DNA of 35,525 bases, from contig NZ_QDAH01000054.1 in the NCBI RefSeq assembly GCF_003075415.1, positions 1 through 35,525 of the forward strand. Direction: 5' to 3'. Position numbers and translations under genes: made by a program. Under the pieces are notes generated by a model that saw only the letters and a list, made by a program, of their open reading frames with translations, had not been told where the DNA came from and did no database searches. Positions 6,444 to 13,959 of the stretch are shown piece by piece. This DNA is from Microvirga sp. KLBC 81. GTDB taxonomy: Bacteria; Pseudomonadota; Alphaproteobacteria; Rhizobiales; Beijerinckiaceae. Numbering within the stretch: the stretch's first letter is position 1; each line of letters begins with the position of its first letter.

Positions 6444-7244
6444 TCAGTGCCCCGTGAAAACGGGCTGACGCTTTTCGAGAAATGCCGTGCGTCCTTCGAC
6501 CGCATCGGCGCTGTCGAAACATTGATCAGCCAAGGCGACGGGATCGATGTTCGGGTGCCCGATACCCATGGCGGCGTCGATAGCGGCTTTCGCGGCGCGG
6601 ATCGTGAGCGGTGCGTTCTTGGCAATGTCATGCGCAAGAGCGAGAACGGCCTTCTCCAGGCTGTCATCGGGCACCACGCGCTGGACAACACCAAGGCGTT
6701 GCGCCTCATCCGCGCCGATGCGACGGGCTGTGTAGAACAGGTCCTTGGCCGCCGGTGCACCAACCGTGGCCGTGATCAGCTTCATCGCCCCTGGCGGGTA
6801 GCCGATTCCGAGGCGCGCGGCGGGAATGCCGAAGGTGGCATTCTCGGAAGCGATCCGAAGATCGCAGGAGAGCGCGAGCCCGAAGCCGCCGCCGAGGCAG
6901 AAGCCGCGGATCATGGCAATCACCGGCTTCGCGCAATGGGCAACGGCCCAGAAGGCCGCCTCGTTGATGGCCTCATAAGCTCGCCCTCCCTCGGCATCGG
7001 CCCGCACGGTCTCGAATTCCGCGATGTCGGCGCCGGAGGCAAAGGACTCCGTTCCTGCGCCGCGCAGGATGATCACCCGCACACGCTCATCCTGGTCCAA
7101 GCTCGAGAGGATCCCCGGAAGGGCCTGCCACATTCCGAGGTCAACGGCATTGCGCTTGGCCGGATTGTTGATGGCAAGCGTTGCAACGGGGCCGTCGATG
7201 GAGGTGGTGAGCTTTGCCGAAACGGATGAAAAAGAGGCGTTCAT
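6444..7244 (-). CDS. enoyl-CoA hydratase/isomerase family protein without the two catalytic glutamates
   Basis: A 266-residue crotonase-fold protein. Oxyanion-hole elements are present: FASGADIAEF (69-78) and GFCLGGGFGLALSCDLR (114-130). In the classical hydratase, Glu144 follows the glycine run and Glu164 sits in the FGQPE motif; here the aligned residues are Gly122 and Ala142 (TFGIPAARLGIGYPPG). A canonical hydration of 2-enoyl-CoA is therefore unlikely from the sequence alone. Many crotonase homologues with other residues are isomerases, decarboxylases, hydrolases or dehalogenases. The gene stands alone and is divergent from cysE. No clear ribosome site precedes the ATG at 7244. Superfamily assignment is firm; the reaction is unknown. 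Confidence 0.9.
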   Translation of the reverse strand: MNASFSSVSAKLTTSIDGPVATLAINNPAKRNAVDLGMWQALPGILSSLDQDERVRVIILRGAGTESFASGADIAEFETVRADAEGGRAYEAINEAAFWAVAHCAKPVIAMIRGFCLGGGFGLALSCDLRIASENATFGIPAARLGIGYPPGAMKLITATVGAPAAKDLFYTARRIGADEAQRLGVVQRVVPDDSLEKAVLALAHDIAKNAPLTIRAAKAAIDAAMGIGHPNIDPVALADQCFDSADAVEGRTAFLEKRQPVFTGH

Positions 7245-7322
7245 GATGTGAGAGGATCTATGGTAAGGGACTGAGGCTTCTTATGTATGCGGTTTGGATG
7301 CTTACGCCGGCAGGAGATTACC

Positions 7323-8159
7323 ATGACACAGACCCGCTTGAAGTCCGGGAACCCGGATTTTCTCGCCGGCAAGGTCGATCCAATCTGGAATCGTCTCCGC
7401 ACCGAGGCTGATGCCATCGTCCAGAGCGAGCCCGCTCTGGCCGGATTCGTGCTGAGCACCATCCTTCATCAGCCGAGCCTTGAGGCGGCGGTGATCCACC
7501 GCGTGGCATCGCGCTTAGGCCATTCCGCCTTGCCTGCGGACATCATCGAGCAGGTCTTCCTGGAGGCTGTGGAGCAGGACAAGAGCATCGGCCAGGCCTT
7601 CCGCGCGGATATCAGCGCCGTGCTCGACCGCGATCCGGTCGTCACCCGGGCCATCGAGCCCGTGCTCTATTTCAAGGGCTTTCACGCCATCCAGACGCAC
7701 CGCCTGGCCCATTGGCTCTGGACCAAGGGGCGGGAGGATTTGGCGCTCTATCTCCAAAGCCGCTCGTCTGACACCTTTCAGACCGATATCCATCCGGCGG
7801 CCCGGATAGGGCATGGCATCTTCCTCGATCACGCCACTGGCCTCGTGGTCGGCGCCACCGCCGTCGTCGAGGACAACGTGTCCATGCTCCAGAACGTGAC
7901 CCTCGGAGGTACCGGTAAGGAGCGGGGCGACCGCCATCCGAAGATCCGGCACGGCGTGCTGATCGGGGCCGGAGCCAAGATCCTCGGCAATATCGAGGTC
8001 GGCCATTGCGCGAGAATCGCAGCCGGCTCCGTGGTCCTCAAACCCGTGCCTCATAATGCGACGGTGGCGGGCGTCCCGGCGAAGGTCGTCGGCACCGCCG
8101 GATGCGACGAGCCGGCTCGGGCCATGAACCACCTTCTCTCGGAGGCGGACGGCATCTAG
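7323..8159 (+). CDS. cysE: serine O-acetyltransferase
   Basis: A 278-residue protein that transfers acetyl from acetyl-CoA to L-serine, the first step of cysteine synthesis. The N-terminal helical SATase domain (WNRLRTEADAIVQSEPALA) is followed by the left-handed beta-helix with the catalytic segment FQTDIHPAARIGHGIFLDHA and the CoA-binding NVTLGGTGKERGDRHPKI. Its length matches the family. The ATG at 7323 has CAGGAG upstream; an earlier in-frame start at 7287 lacks one. The TAG stop runs into an intergenic repeat copy that begins AGCGCATC. DUF3126 lies downstream, an order I recall in other Hyphomicrobiales. Confidence 0.96.
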   Translation: MTQTRLKSGNPDFLAGKVDPIWNRLRTEADAIVQSEPALAGFVLSTILHQPSLEAAVIHRVASRLGHSALPADIIEQVFLEAVEQDKSIGQAFRADISAVLDRDPVVTRAIEPVLYFKGFHAIQTHRLAHWLWTKGREDLALYLQSRSSDTFQTDIHPAARIGHGIFLDHATGLVVGATAVVEDNVSMLQNVTLGGTGKERGDRHPKIRHGVLIGAGAKILGNIEVGHCARIAAGSVVLKPVPHNATVAGVPAKVVGTAGCDEPARAMNHLLSEADGI

Positions 8160-8212
8160 CGCATCGTGCGGAAAAGTGGACCCGGTTTTCCGCCCCGAGC
8201 GATGCGTTGCTC
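8158..8212. repeat. dispersed palindromic intergenic repeat, copy 2 (inverted)
   Basis: AGCGCATCGTGCGGAAAA, GTGGACCCGG and TTTTCCGC reproduce the reverse complement of the copy at 170-219 almost base for base, ending in GATGCG. The first two bases, A and G, belong to the TAG stop codon of cysE, so the element abuts or invades the gene end. It is followed immediately by a second, different palindrome at 8221-8275. Confidence 0.8.
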
Positions 8213-8220
8213 TATGAAGG

Positions 8221-8275
8221 GAGCATTGGATGGATCCCAAAAGTGGATTCCACTTTTGGGATCCATCCAATGCTC
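8221..8275. repeat. perfect 27-bp palindrome
   Basis: Positions 8221-8247 are the exact reverse complement of 8249-8275, with a single centre base at 8248. The core (GATCCCAAAAGTGG and its complement) recurs in the palindrome at 29081-29115. The outer arms carry AGCATTGG and CCAATGCT. In RNA it would be a very stable hairpin and may end cysE transcription, but there is no T-tract, so a dispersed REP-like element is the better description. Confidence 0.85.
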
Positions 8276-8360
8276 TCGCGGGGAAAGGACCCAACCCCGC
8301 TTGCCCGCGTTGGCCCGGCATGGCAATGGCTGAGGCCGGAAACGAAAGAAAGGACCTGTA

Positions 8361-8573
8361 GTGGATAAAACGGAGATGGCGAAAGTCGAGCGCTACCTGC
8401 GCCAGACCTTTGCGAACCACTCGATCCGAGTTGTCGGTCGCCCCAAGAAGACCGACTCGGCGGAAGTTTATATCGGTGAGGAATTCGTCGGCGTGCTCTT
8501 CGTCGATGACGAGGATGGAGACCGCTCCTACAACTTCACCATGGCGATCCTCGATACGGACCTCGAGGACTAA
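8361..8573 (+). CDS. DUF3126 family protein
   Basis: A 70-residue acidic protein matching DUF3126 over its whole length: KVERYLRQTF, RPKKTDSAEVYIGEEFVGVL, then FVDDEDGDRSYNFTMAIL. The family is small, single-domain, almost confined to alphaproteobacteria, and of unknown function. The start is GTG at 8361 with AAAGGA upstream; an ATG at 8376 would lose conserved N-terminal residues. It has its own strong terminator and stands downstream of cysE beyond the repeat cluster. Confidence 0.93.
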   Translation: MDKTEMAKVERYLRQTFANHSIRVVGRPKKTDSAEVYIGEEFVGVLFVDDEDGDRSYNFTMAILDTDLED

Positions 8574-8586
8574 GCGGCATCAATCG

Positions 8587-8623
8587 CGGCAGAACCTCCT
8601 TAGGTTCTGCCGTTTTCATTTTA
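8587..8623 (+). terminator. Rho-independent terminator after the DUF3126 gene
   Basis: An 11-bp stem, CGGCAGAACCT (8587-8597) with AGGTTCTGCCG (8602-8612), a CCTT loop, then TTTTCATTTTA. It is a textbook intrinsic terminator and separates DUF3126 from the carbonic anhydrase gene. Confidence 0.88.
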
Positions 8624-8632
8624 GGGCGAGCC

Positions 8633-9163
8633 ATGCCGATCTACAGCCTTGACGATGTTTCTCCGATCTTGCCCGAAGCGGACCGTTTCTGGATCGCTCC
8701 CGATGCCCATGTGATCGGCAAAGTGCAGCTTGCCAATGACGTGGGCATCTGGTTCGGGGCTGTGCTGCGCGGCGACAACGAGCTCATCGATATCGGCGAG
8801 GGCACAAACATCCAGGAAGGGGCCTTGCTCCACACGGATATGGGCGCGCCGCTCACCGTCGGTGCCGGCTGCACCATCGGGCACAAGGCGATCCTCCATG
8901 GCTGCACCATTGGCGAGAATTCCCTGATCGGCATGGGAGCGACCGTGCTCAACTATGCCCGGATCGGTGCGAACTGCCTCGTAGGAGCCAATGCGCTTGT
9001 CACCGAGGGCAAGGAGTTTCCGGATAATGCCTTGATCGTCGGCGCACCGGCCAAGGCCATTCGCGTGCTAGACGAAACGGCGATCGAGAAGCTGCGGTGG
9101 TCGGCGCAGAACTACGTGGCGAATTGGAAGCGTTTCGCAAAAGGAATGAGGCGGATCGACTGA
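8633..9163 (+). CDS. gamma-class carbonic anhydrase family protein
   Basis: A 176-residue left-handed beta-helix protein with hexapeptide repeats. The three metal-binding histidines are in place: His67 (LLHTD), His84 and His89 (GHKAILHG). The RGDNELIDIG motif corresponds to the family's RGD turn. Proteins of this size (YrdA, PaaY, and the CA-like subunits of complex I) form trimers binding Zn or Fe; some hydrate CO2 and others act as thioesterases or have no measured activity. The ATG at 8633 has AGGGCGAG upstream. The C-terminal helix is complete and a 9-bp hairpin overlaps the stop. There is no operon partner. Confidence 0.92.
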   Translation: MPIYSLDDVSPILPEADRFWIAPDAHVIGKVQLANDVGIWFGAVLRGDNELIDIGEGTNIQEGALLHTDMGAPLTVGAGCTIGHKAILHGCTIGENSLIGMGATVLNYARIGANCLVGANALVTEGKEFPDNALIVGAPAKAIRVLDETAIEKLRWSAQNYVANWKRFAKGMRRID

Positions 9164-9173
9164 CCCGCCTCAT
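9146..9173 (+). terminator. hairpin overlapping the end of the carbonic anhydrase gene
   Basis: ATGAGGCGG (9146-9154) pairs perfectly with CCGCCTCAT (9165-9173); the stop codon TGA lies in the loop. Only ACTTTGG follows, so the T-tract is weak. It is a likely transcription end, but not a canonical one. Confidence 0.5.
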
Positions 9174-9204
9174 ACTTTGGATTCAGAAGATGGCAACCGG
9201 CGTC

Positions 9205-9240
9205 TAGAGCATCGGACCCACTTTTCCGCACGATGCGCTG
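9205..9240. repeat. dispersed intergenic repeat, copy 3 (partial)
   Basis: TAGAGCATCGGACCCAC followed by TTTTCCGCACGATGCGCT matches the right half of the copy at 170-219. The left arm is missing or decayed. It occupies the gap between convergent genes. Confidence 0.7.
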
Positions 9241-9256
9241 AAATGCCGGTTTTGTT

Positions 9257-10000
9257 TTAGCGGTTCGCGGTGGTGGTCGGCGAGGTGGCAATGCCGCCCA
9301 GCGAAACCCAGCCAACTGTGTCCTGGCTCTCGCGCTTGATGTACACGTAGCCGGTGCGGCTCCAGGGCAGGACCGAGGAGGTCTTGTTGTCGAGCACGTA
9401 ATCGCCACGATTGGTGCGAATCACCAGCACCGCATGGCCCTCGCCGAGCTCGTCGATCACGACGGTCATGCGCATGGCGCGGCGGGGGAGGCCGTTCTCG
9501 GAGAGGATCTTGCGCTTGAGGAGCTGGAAGTCCTCGCAGTCGCCACGACCGTCATCCGGAAAGCCCCAGATATCGACGGTGCCCCAGTGCTCGGCATCGG
9601 TCACGGCCTTGACGCTGGAGTTCACGCGCTGGTTCACGGACACGATGGTCTTCCAGACCTGCGGGGTCAGGTCGACGACTTCCGGCTCCGTCGCATCGAC
9701 GGCGCATTCAGTGGGATTGCTGTCGCAGAACTTCGACCATGCCAGGAGAGGTCTGGCCGCACCCATGCTCGCTATCGGGTTGCTGGAAGCGGGCAGGGAG
9801 GCGAGGGTCTGAGCCTGGGCTGCGCCACCTGCGAAAACAACGAAAGCCGAAACGAAAGCTGCTTTGATGAAATTGGTCGAGAAGGAAAACTTCTCATTCA
9901 GGCTGCTGAAAAAGCCGTTATTGAAATAATCCTGCCGCATGCCCCACCAGTCGGTTAATGTTCTTTTAACCAAACTGACATGGTTGCATTTCAGGCTCAA
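9257..10000 (-). CDS. periplasmic transglutaminase-like cysteine peptidase (C93 / BTLCP family)
   Basis: A protein of up to 247 residues with an N-terminal export signal (FIKAAFVSAFVVFAGGAAQA, cleavage near residue 63) and a C93-type domain. The catalytic triad is visible: Cys155 in GRGDCEDF, His189 in GEGHAVLV and Asp204 in YVLDNK. In pseudomonads such proteins (LapG) cleave a surface adhesin under c-di-GMP control; in Hyphomicrobiales related proteins are common and the substrate is usually unknown. No LapD-like or giant adhesin gene is in the window. The ATG at 10000 gives a long pre-signal leader; an internal ATG at 9940 with GGTGGGG upstream is an alternative start. Confidence 0.88.
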   Translation of the reverse strand: MSLKCNHVSLVKRTLTDWWGMRQDYFNNGFFSSLNEKFSFSTNFIKAAFVSAFVVFAGGAAQAQTLASLPASSNPIASMGAARPLLAWSKFCDSNPTECAVDATEPEVVDLTPQVWKTIVSVNQRVNSSVKAVTDAEHWGTVDIWGFPDDGRGDCEDFQLLKRKILSENGLPRRAMRMTVVIDELGEGHAVLVIRTNRGDYVLDNKTSSVLPWSRTGYVYIKRESQDTVGWVSLGGIATSPTTTANR

Positions 10001-10187
10001 GCGGAAAGTAAAAGGTGAGTTAACGCGTCGCGCTTGGGCACGGTTCCTTTATGGTTAACAAAAAGTCCGGATGGCCTACCATGATGAGGAAAGCATTCCT
10101 CTAGGTCATCAGAAGATACCGCTAAGCATATGGTTTTGCTTGCGCTACGGACCACATAGAAGGCTTAAGTGAGAAAGATCGTCGCCT

Positions 10188-10218
10188 GCTGTCAGCCCTG
10201 GTTTCCCATGCTGACAGC
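10188..10218 (+). promoter_or_regulatory. hairpin abutting the rhomboid start codon
   Basis: GCTGTCAGC (10188-10196) pairs perfectly with GCTGACAGC (10210-10218), ending two bases before the ATG at 10221. No normal ribosome site lies between it and the start. It could occlude ribosome entry or mark a promoter operator; the sequence does not decide which. Confidence 0.45.
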
Positions 10219-10220
10219 CC

Positions 10221-11054
10221 ATGAAAAAGTTGTCCATGCCCATGCGTCAGTTCCGTGCCCGCGAGCCGATTTTCAACCTGCCGTCGGTCGTGACCTTCAG
10301 CATTCTTGCTCTGATGGTAATCCATGCCCTGCGCATGTTTTTCTTCTCCGAAGAAACCGATTTTCAGACGGTCATCGATTGGTCCGTGATTCCCGCTCGC
10401 TGGGCAGTCGCCTACGGGGGCGTGGACAGCCATGAGATCGTGCGGCTTATGCAGGAGGGAGCATCGGAAGAAGCTCTGGAGCCACTGGCTGGTCTTGCTC
10501 AGTACATTTTGGGAGACAGTGAGGGGCGCCCCTGGACGGCGCTGACCTATGCACTCCTGCACGGCTCCTGGGCGCATGTTCTCCTCAACAGCATCTGGCT
10601 TGCGGCCTTCGGCACGCCCATTGCGCGGCGCTGCGGGGTAGGGCGGTTCCTTCTTCTCTCTGCGCTGTCAGCGATCGGCGGTGCCGTGCTTTACGCAGCG
10701 ATGAACCCGATGCAGGTCATCCCCATGATCGGAGCCTCGGGGGCCGTCTCCGGCCTGATGGCTGCCGCCTCCTGGTTCATCTTCGCGCCTGCGAGCTGGC
10801 ATTGGGAGGGGCGGCTCGCCGAACCGCATGAGCGGCCGCGCCAAGCTTTGGCCGACCTGATCCGCAACAGGCCGTTCCTGATCTTCCTCGCCGTCTGGTT
10901 CGGCACCAACTATCTCTTTGCCTTCGTTCAGCCGATCGGCTTTGCCGAGGGGAGCATTGCCTGGGAGGCCCATGTGGGCGGCTTCCTGGTGGGGCTTCTC
11001 ATTTTCCCTTGGCTTGACCCCATCCCGGCCCGTGGGAGGCGTATCTCGGCTTGA
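10221..11054 (+). CDS. rhomboid family intramembrane serine protease
   Basis: A 277-residue membrane protein. The rhomboid signature is complete: HVLLNSIW (residues 119-126, supplying the H-x3-N of TM2), catalytic Ser173 in GASGAVSG, and catalytic His251 in AHVGGFLVG. Hydrophobic segments are near 22-42, 120-135, 143-163, 165-190, 220-240 and 248-264, consistent with a six-helix core. A soluble loop (about 43-100) between TM1 and TM2 is longer than in GlpG. Rhomboids cut single-pass membrane proteins within the bilayer; the substrate is unknown. Starts at 10236 and 10242 are also possible; none has a good ribosome site, and a hairpin abuts the first. Confidence 0.92.
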   Translation: MKKLSMPMRQFRAREPIFNLPSVVTFSILALMVIHALRMFFFSEETDFQTVIDWSVIPARWAVAYGGVDSHEIVRLMQEGASEEALEPLAGLAQYILGDSEGRPWTALTYALLHGSWAHVLLNSIWLAAFGTPIARRCGVGRFLLLSALSAIGGAVLYAAMNPMQVIPMIGASGAVSGLMAAASWFIFAPASWHWEGRLAEPHERPRQALADLIRNRPFLIFLAVWFGTNYLFAFVQPIGFAEGSIAWEAHVGGFLVGLLIFPWLDPIPARGRRISA

Positions 11055-11185
11055 AAGTGCTCGGGTTTCGCTCAATCATCCTATGACTGACGCAGGGTTC
11101 TCCCTCGTTCATGGGAGGGCCCACTGAAAGCCGAGCGGTTGCGAAGGCTGACCGTTCTTCGCCCCCGCACAACGGGAGGAAAAGC

Positions 11186-11617
11186 ATGAACGTCGATCGA
11201 ATCCTTTCTGTGAAAGGACGCAATGTCGTCTCTATCGAAGCCAACCGCTCTCTGAGCGAAGCGGCGCGGCTTTTGTCGGAGCGCAGGATCGGTGCCGTTG
11301 TCGTGGTGGATGGGAAGCAGCCCGTGTCCGGCATTCTTTCCGAGCGCGATATCGTCAAGGCTATTGCCGCTTACGGGGCTCAGGCGCTTGACGAGCCCGT
11401 CTCCCGCTTCATGACAGGGCAGGTCGTCACCTGCACGAGCCGGAGCTCCGTCAATGATCTGATGGAGCTGATGACGCAGCAAAAGTTCCGGCACGTGCCC
11501 GTCGTCGATGGAGGGCAGCTCGTCGGCATCATCTCCATCGGTGACGTGGTGAAACAGCGCGTCGAGGAGATCGAGGCCGAAAGTCAGGCCATTAAGGAAT
11601 ATATCGCGACCGCCTGA
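11186..11617 (+). CDS. CBS-domain pair protein
   Basis: A 143-residue protein consisting of two CBS domains: the first with AARLLSERRIGAVVVVDG and GILSERDIVKAI, the second with MTGQVVTCTSRSSVNDLMEL and HVPVVDGGQLVGIISIGDVV. Such stand-alone Bateman modules bind adenosine nucleotides and regulate partner proteins. The helical C-terminal tail (QRVEEIEAESQAIKEYI) is common in this alphaproteobacterial group. The ATG at 11186 has GGGAGGA upstream. Its stop codon abuts the stop of the convergent patatin gene within TGATCA. Confidence 0.93.
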   Translation: MNVDRILSVKGRNVVSIEANRSLSEAARLLSERRIGAVVVVDGKQPVSGILSERDIVKAIAAYGAQALDEPVSRFMTGQVVTCTSRSSVNDLMELMTQQKFRHVPVVDGGQLVGIISIGDVVKQRVEEIEAESQAIKEYIATA

Positions 11618-12628
11618 TCACGTCGGTTGTGATTCCTGTATCAGTTCCAGAATATCCGGCAGGGCGCGTTCCGTGGCCTGCCGCCCAAGCGCAATGCATT
11701 CGTGCGCGCGATGGAACTCGAACAGCCCCATCTTCGCGAGCTTCGGTGCAACCATGATATCGGGCGGATCGCCAGCCAGGCGTGAGCGGGCGATGCGATC
11801 CTGCGTGATGTTGAAGGCATCGACCATCACGGTCGCCATGCCGGGAGCATTGGGCTTGCGCTGCTTGTCCGCACGCGGTGCCGAGAAAAGGCTCCACTTG
11901 CGTGGTGCTTCCTCGATCACTTCCTCGATCTCCTGTTCGTCGCTCTGCTCAGCATCGTAGGATTGGATCACCGTTCCGCGCACGCGCACTTCGCCGTTGA
12001 GGTTCACGCAGATCACGAGATCCGCGCCCAAGGCACGGGCGGCGGTGATCGGAATGGGATTCACCAGCGCGCCGTCCATGAGCCAGCGGCCCTTGATCAG
12101 AACCGGATCGAACACGCCGGGCAGGGCGTAGGATGCCCGCATCGCCTGCACGAGCGGCCCGCGCGTCAACCAGATCTCGTGGCCGCTGATCAATTCGGTG
12201 GCGATGGTGCAGAACTTGATAGGCAGCGTCTCGACGCGGCGATCCGTGAGATCCTGGTCAAGCAGGCGCTGCAGGCGTCCGCCTGCAATCAGGCCCGCTC
12301 CGCTGAAGTGGAAATCGAGGAGGCCCATGACGCGGCGCTTTGTGAGCGACAGGGCGAAGGATTCGAGTTGATCGAGCTTGCCGGCCGCATAGCAGCCGCC
12401 GACCACGGCGCCGATGGAGCACCCGGCAATCACATCCGGGACAATGCCCGCCTCTTCGAGAACGCGCAGCACCCCGATATGCGACCATCCCCTGGCTGCT
12501 CCGCCGCCAAGGGCCAAGCCGATCCTTACTTTCGCCCGCGTGTCGCGTTCGGCCGGAGGCTTGATCTCCTCAATGCCCCCGCCGCCTCCTGATCCGGCGC
12601 TGCGCCGGGCAATCCCGTCCCACAACAT
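11618..12628 (-). CDS. patatin-like phospholipase (RssA/NTE type)
   Basis: A 336-residue cytoplasmic serine lipase-fold protein. The oxyanion motif GGGAARG (41-47), nucleophile Ser71 in GCSIGA, and catalytic Asp185 in DGALVNP form the patatin Ser-Asp dyad. The HIGVLRVLEEAGI helix and the SYALPGVF motif are typical of the NTE/RssA branch, which hydrolyses acyl esters of phospho- or lysophospholipids. A charged insertion (DAEQSDEQEIEEVIEEAP) near residue 225-245 looks disordered. The Gly-rich, Lys/Glu leader of 30 residues is unconserved, so the true start could be further in. It lies 3'-to-3' with the CBS gene without a base between them. Confidence 0.9.
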   Translation of the reverse strand: MLWDGIARRSAGSGGGGGIEEIKPPAERDTRAKVRIGLALGGGAARGWSHIGVLRVLEEAGIVPDVIAGCSIGAVVGGCYAAGKLDQLESFALSLTKRRVMGLLDFHFSGAGLIAGGRLQRLLDQDLTDRRVETLPIKFCTIATELISGHEIWLTRGPLVQAMRASYALPGVFDPVLIKGRWLMDGALVNPIPITAARALGADLVICVNLNGEVRVRGTVIQSYDAEQSDEQEIEEVIEEAPRKWSLFSAPRADKQRKPNAPGMATVMVDAFNITQDRIARSRLAGDPPDIMVAPKLAKMGLFEFHRAHECIALGRQATERALPDILELIQESQPT

Positions 12629-12702
12629 CGCTCAACTCCAAGGCCGTTCGTCCTATTCATGCGCCAAGCTGGTGAAGACCGTATGAATGGTGCCCTTAAG
12701 TT

Positions 12703-13878
12703 TCACTTAGGTCGCGCTTCGGAAAACTGAACAGCGGAGGTGCGCAGGGCCCGTTGCGACAAAATGCTGATGGTGAGCGAGAACAGGATCAGCACGCCCA
12801 GCATGGATCGCAGGCCAAAAAGATCGCCGCCGAAGCCGATGAGCGGCGGTCCCATGAGGTATCCGCCATAGCCCATCGTGGCGACCATCGCGACGCCCAC
12901 GCTGGGGGCGATGCCCGGCATTTGACCTGCCGTGCTGAAGAGCACCGGCACCAGGTTGGCCAGCCCGAACCCGACCAGCGCGAAACCAAGAGTGGCGGGG
13001 ATCGGCTGCGACAGGAGGGTGGCGAGGAGCAGGCCGGACGCTGCCAGCAAACCGCCAAGCTGCACGGTGCGGATGCGGCCCAGTCTGCGCACGACGGAAT
13101 CGCCCAGGAAACGGCAGATGGTCATGGCCAGCGAGAAGGCGGCGAAGCCGCTCACCGCAGCTTGCAGGTCCGCGCCCGCGACGGTCTGCAGGTAGATCGC
13201 CGTCCAATCGACCATGGCGCCTTCCACGATGAGGCAGAACATGGCGAGCACGGCAACGATCACGACGGGGCCACGAGGCCAGGCAAAGCCATGGCCCCCG
13301 GCGTCTCCCACCCCTTCAGTCTCTGTCATCATGCCAAAGGCGGCGGCCAGGAAGAGAGCGCCCATTCCAAGGCAGGCGACGAGCAGGGTGGAGAAAATGG
13401 AGAGATTGAGGGCTATCAGCACTCCGGACAGGGCAGCGCCTGCCAACCCGCCGAGGCTGAAAAAGGCGTGAAATGACGACATGATCGCCTTGCCCCAGGC
13501 TTTCTCCACGACCGTGGCATTGGTGTTCATGGAGATGTCGAGGGAGCCGTTGAACGCGCCTGCCAGGAGAGACGTGGCGACGAAGAGGCTCAAGGAAGGC
13601 GCAAGCCCGATCAGGAGAAGCCCGATCGTGAAGGCAAGAGCAGCAACGAGGGTCGCGAGCCTGCTGCCAATAATGATGATCACCCAGCCGACGATCGGCA
13701 TGAGCAACACCGCTCCAATGGCGAAGGCCAGAAGGCCAAGGCTGAGCTGTCCGTCCGACAAGCCAAGCTCAGCCTTGAAGCGGGGCAGTTGCGCCGCCCA
13801 GATGCCGATGCCGAAGCCGTTGCCGAAGAACGTGGCGCTGACGGCCGCGCGGGCCGGGAGAAGATCGCGTCGTGTCAT
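12703..13878 (-). CDS. MFS transporter (YbjJ-like)
   Basis: A 391-residue membrane protein with about 12 hydrophobic segments and no large loops. The stretch GSLDISMNTNATVVE followed by SSFHAFFSLGGLAGA is characteristic of the YbjJ branch of the major facilitator superfamily. The N-terminus (ATFFGNGFGIGIWAAQLPRF) is also typical. The substrate is not known for the group; fucose-permease-like sugars have been suggested for relatives. It is apparently monocistronic, with hisI about 80 bases upstream on the same strand. Confidence 0.9.
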   Translation of the reverse strand: MTRRDLLPARAAVSATFFGNGFGIGIWAAQLPRFKAELGLSDGQLSLGLLAFAIGAVLLMPIVGWVIIIIGSRLATLVAALAFTIGLLLIGLAPSLSLFVATSLLAGAFNGSLDISMNTNATVVEKAWGKAIMSSFHAFFSLGGLAGAALSGVLIALNLSIFSTLLVACLGMGALFLAAAFGMMTETEGVGDAGGHGFAWPRGPVVIVAVLAMFCLIVEGAMVDWTAIYLQTVAGADLQAAVSGFAAFSLAMTICRFLGDSVVRRLGRIRTVQLGGLLAASGLLLATLLSQPIPATLGFALVGFGLANLVPVLFSTAGQMPGIAPSVGVAMVATMGYGGYLMGPPLIGFGGDLFGLRSMLGVLILFSLTISILSQRALRTSAVQFSEARPK

Positions 13879-13959
13879 ACGACGGCTTTTAGTGGGCCGC
13901 GCCTGATTTGAAACCCACTGAGGATGGGAGAGAGCCCCTCATGAGTGAGAGGCTGGTCT

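Noticed and set aside
8221..8275. The perfect palindrome as the cysE terminator
   Set aside because: No T-tract follows and the core recurs at 29081 in a different context, so a dispersed repeat is the better explanation; termination remains possible.
9257..10000. A complete LapG/LapD-type biofilm adhesin control system
   Set aside because: The C93 protein has the right triad, but no GGDEF/EAL membrane receptor or giant adhesin gene is present in the window.
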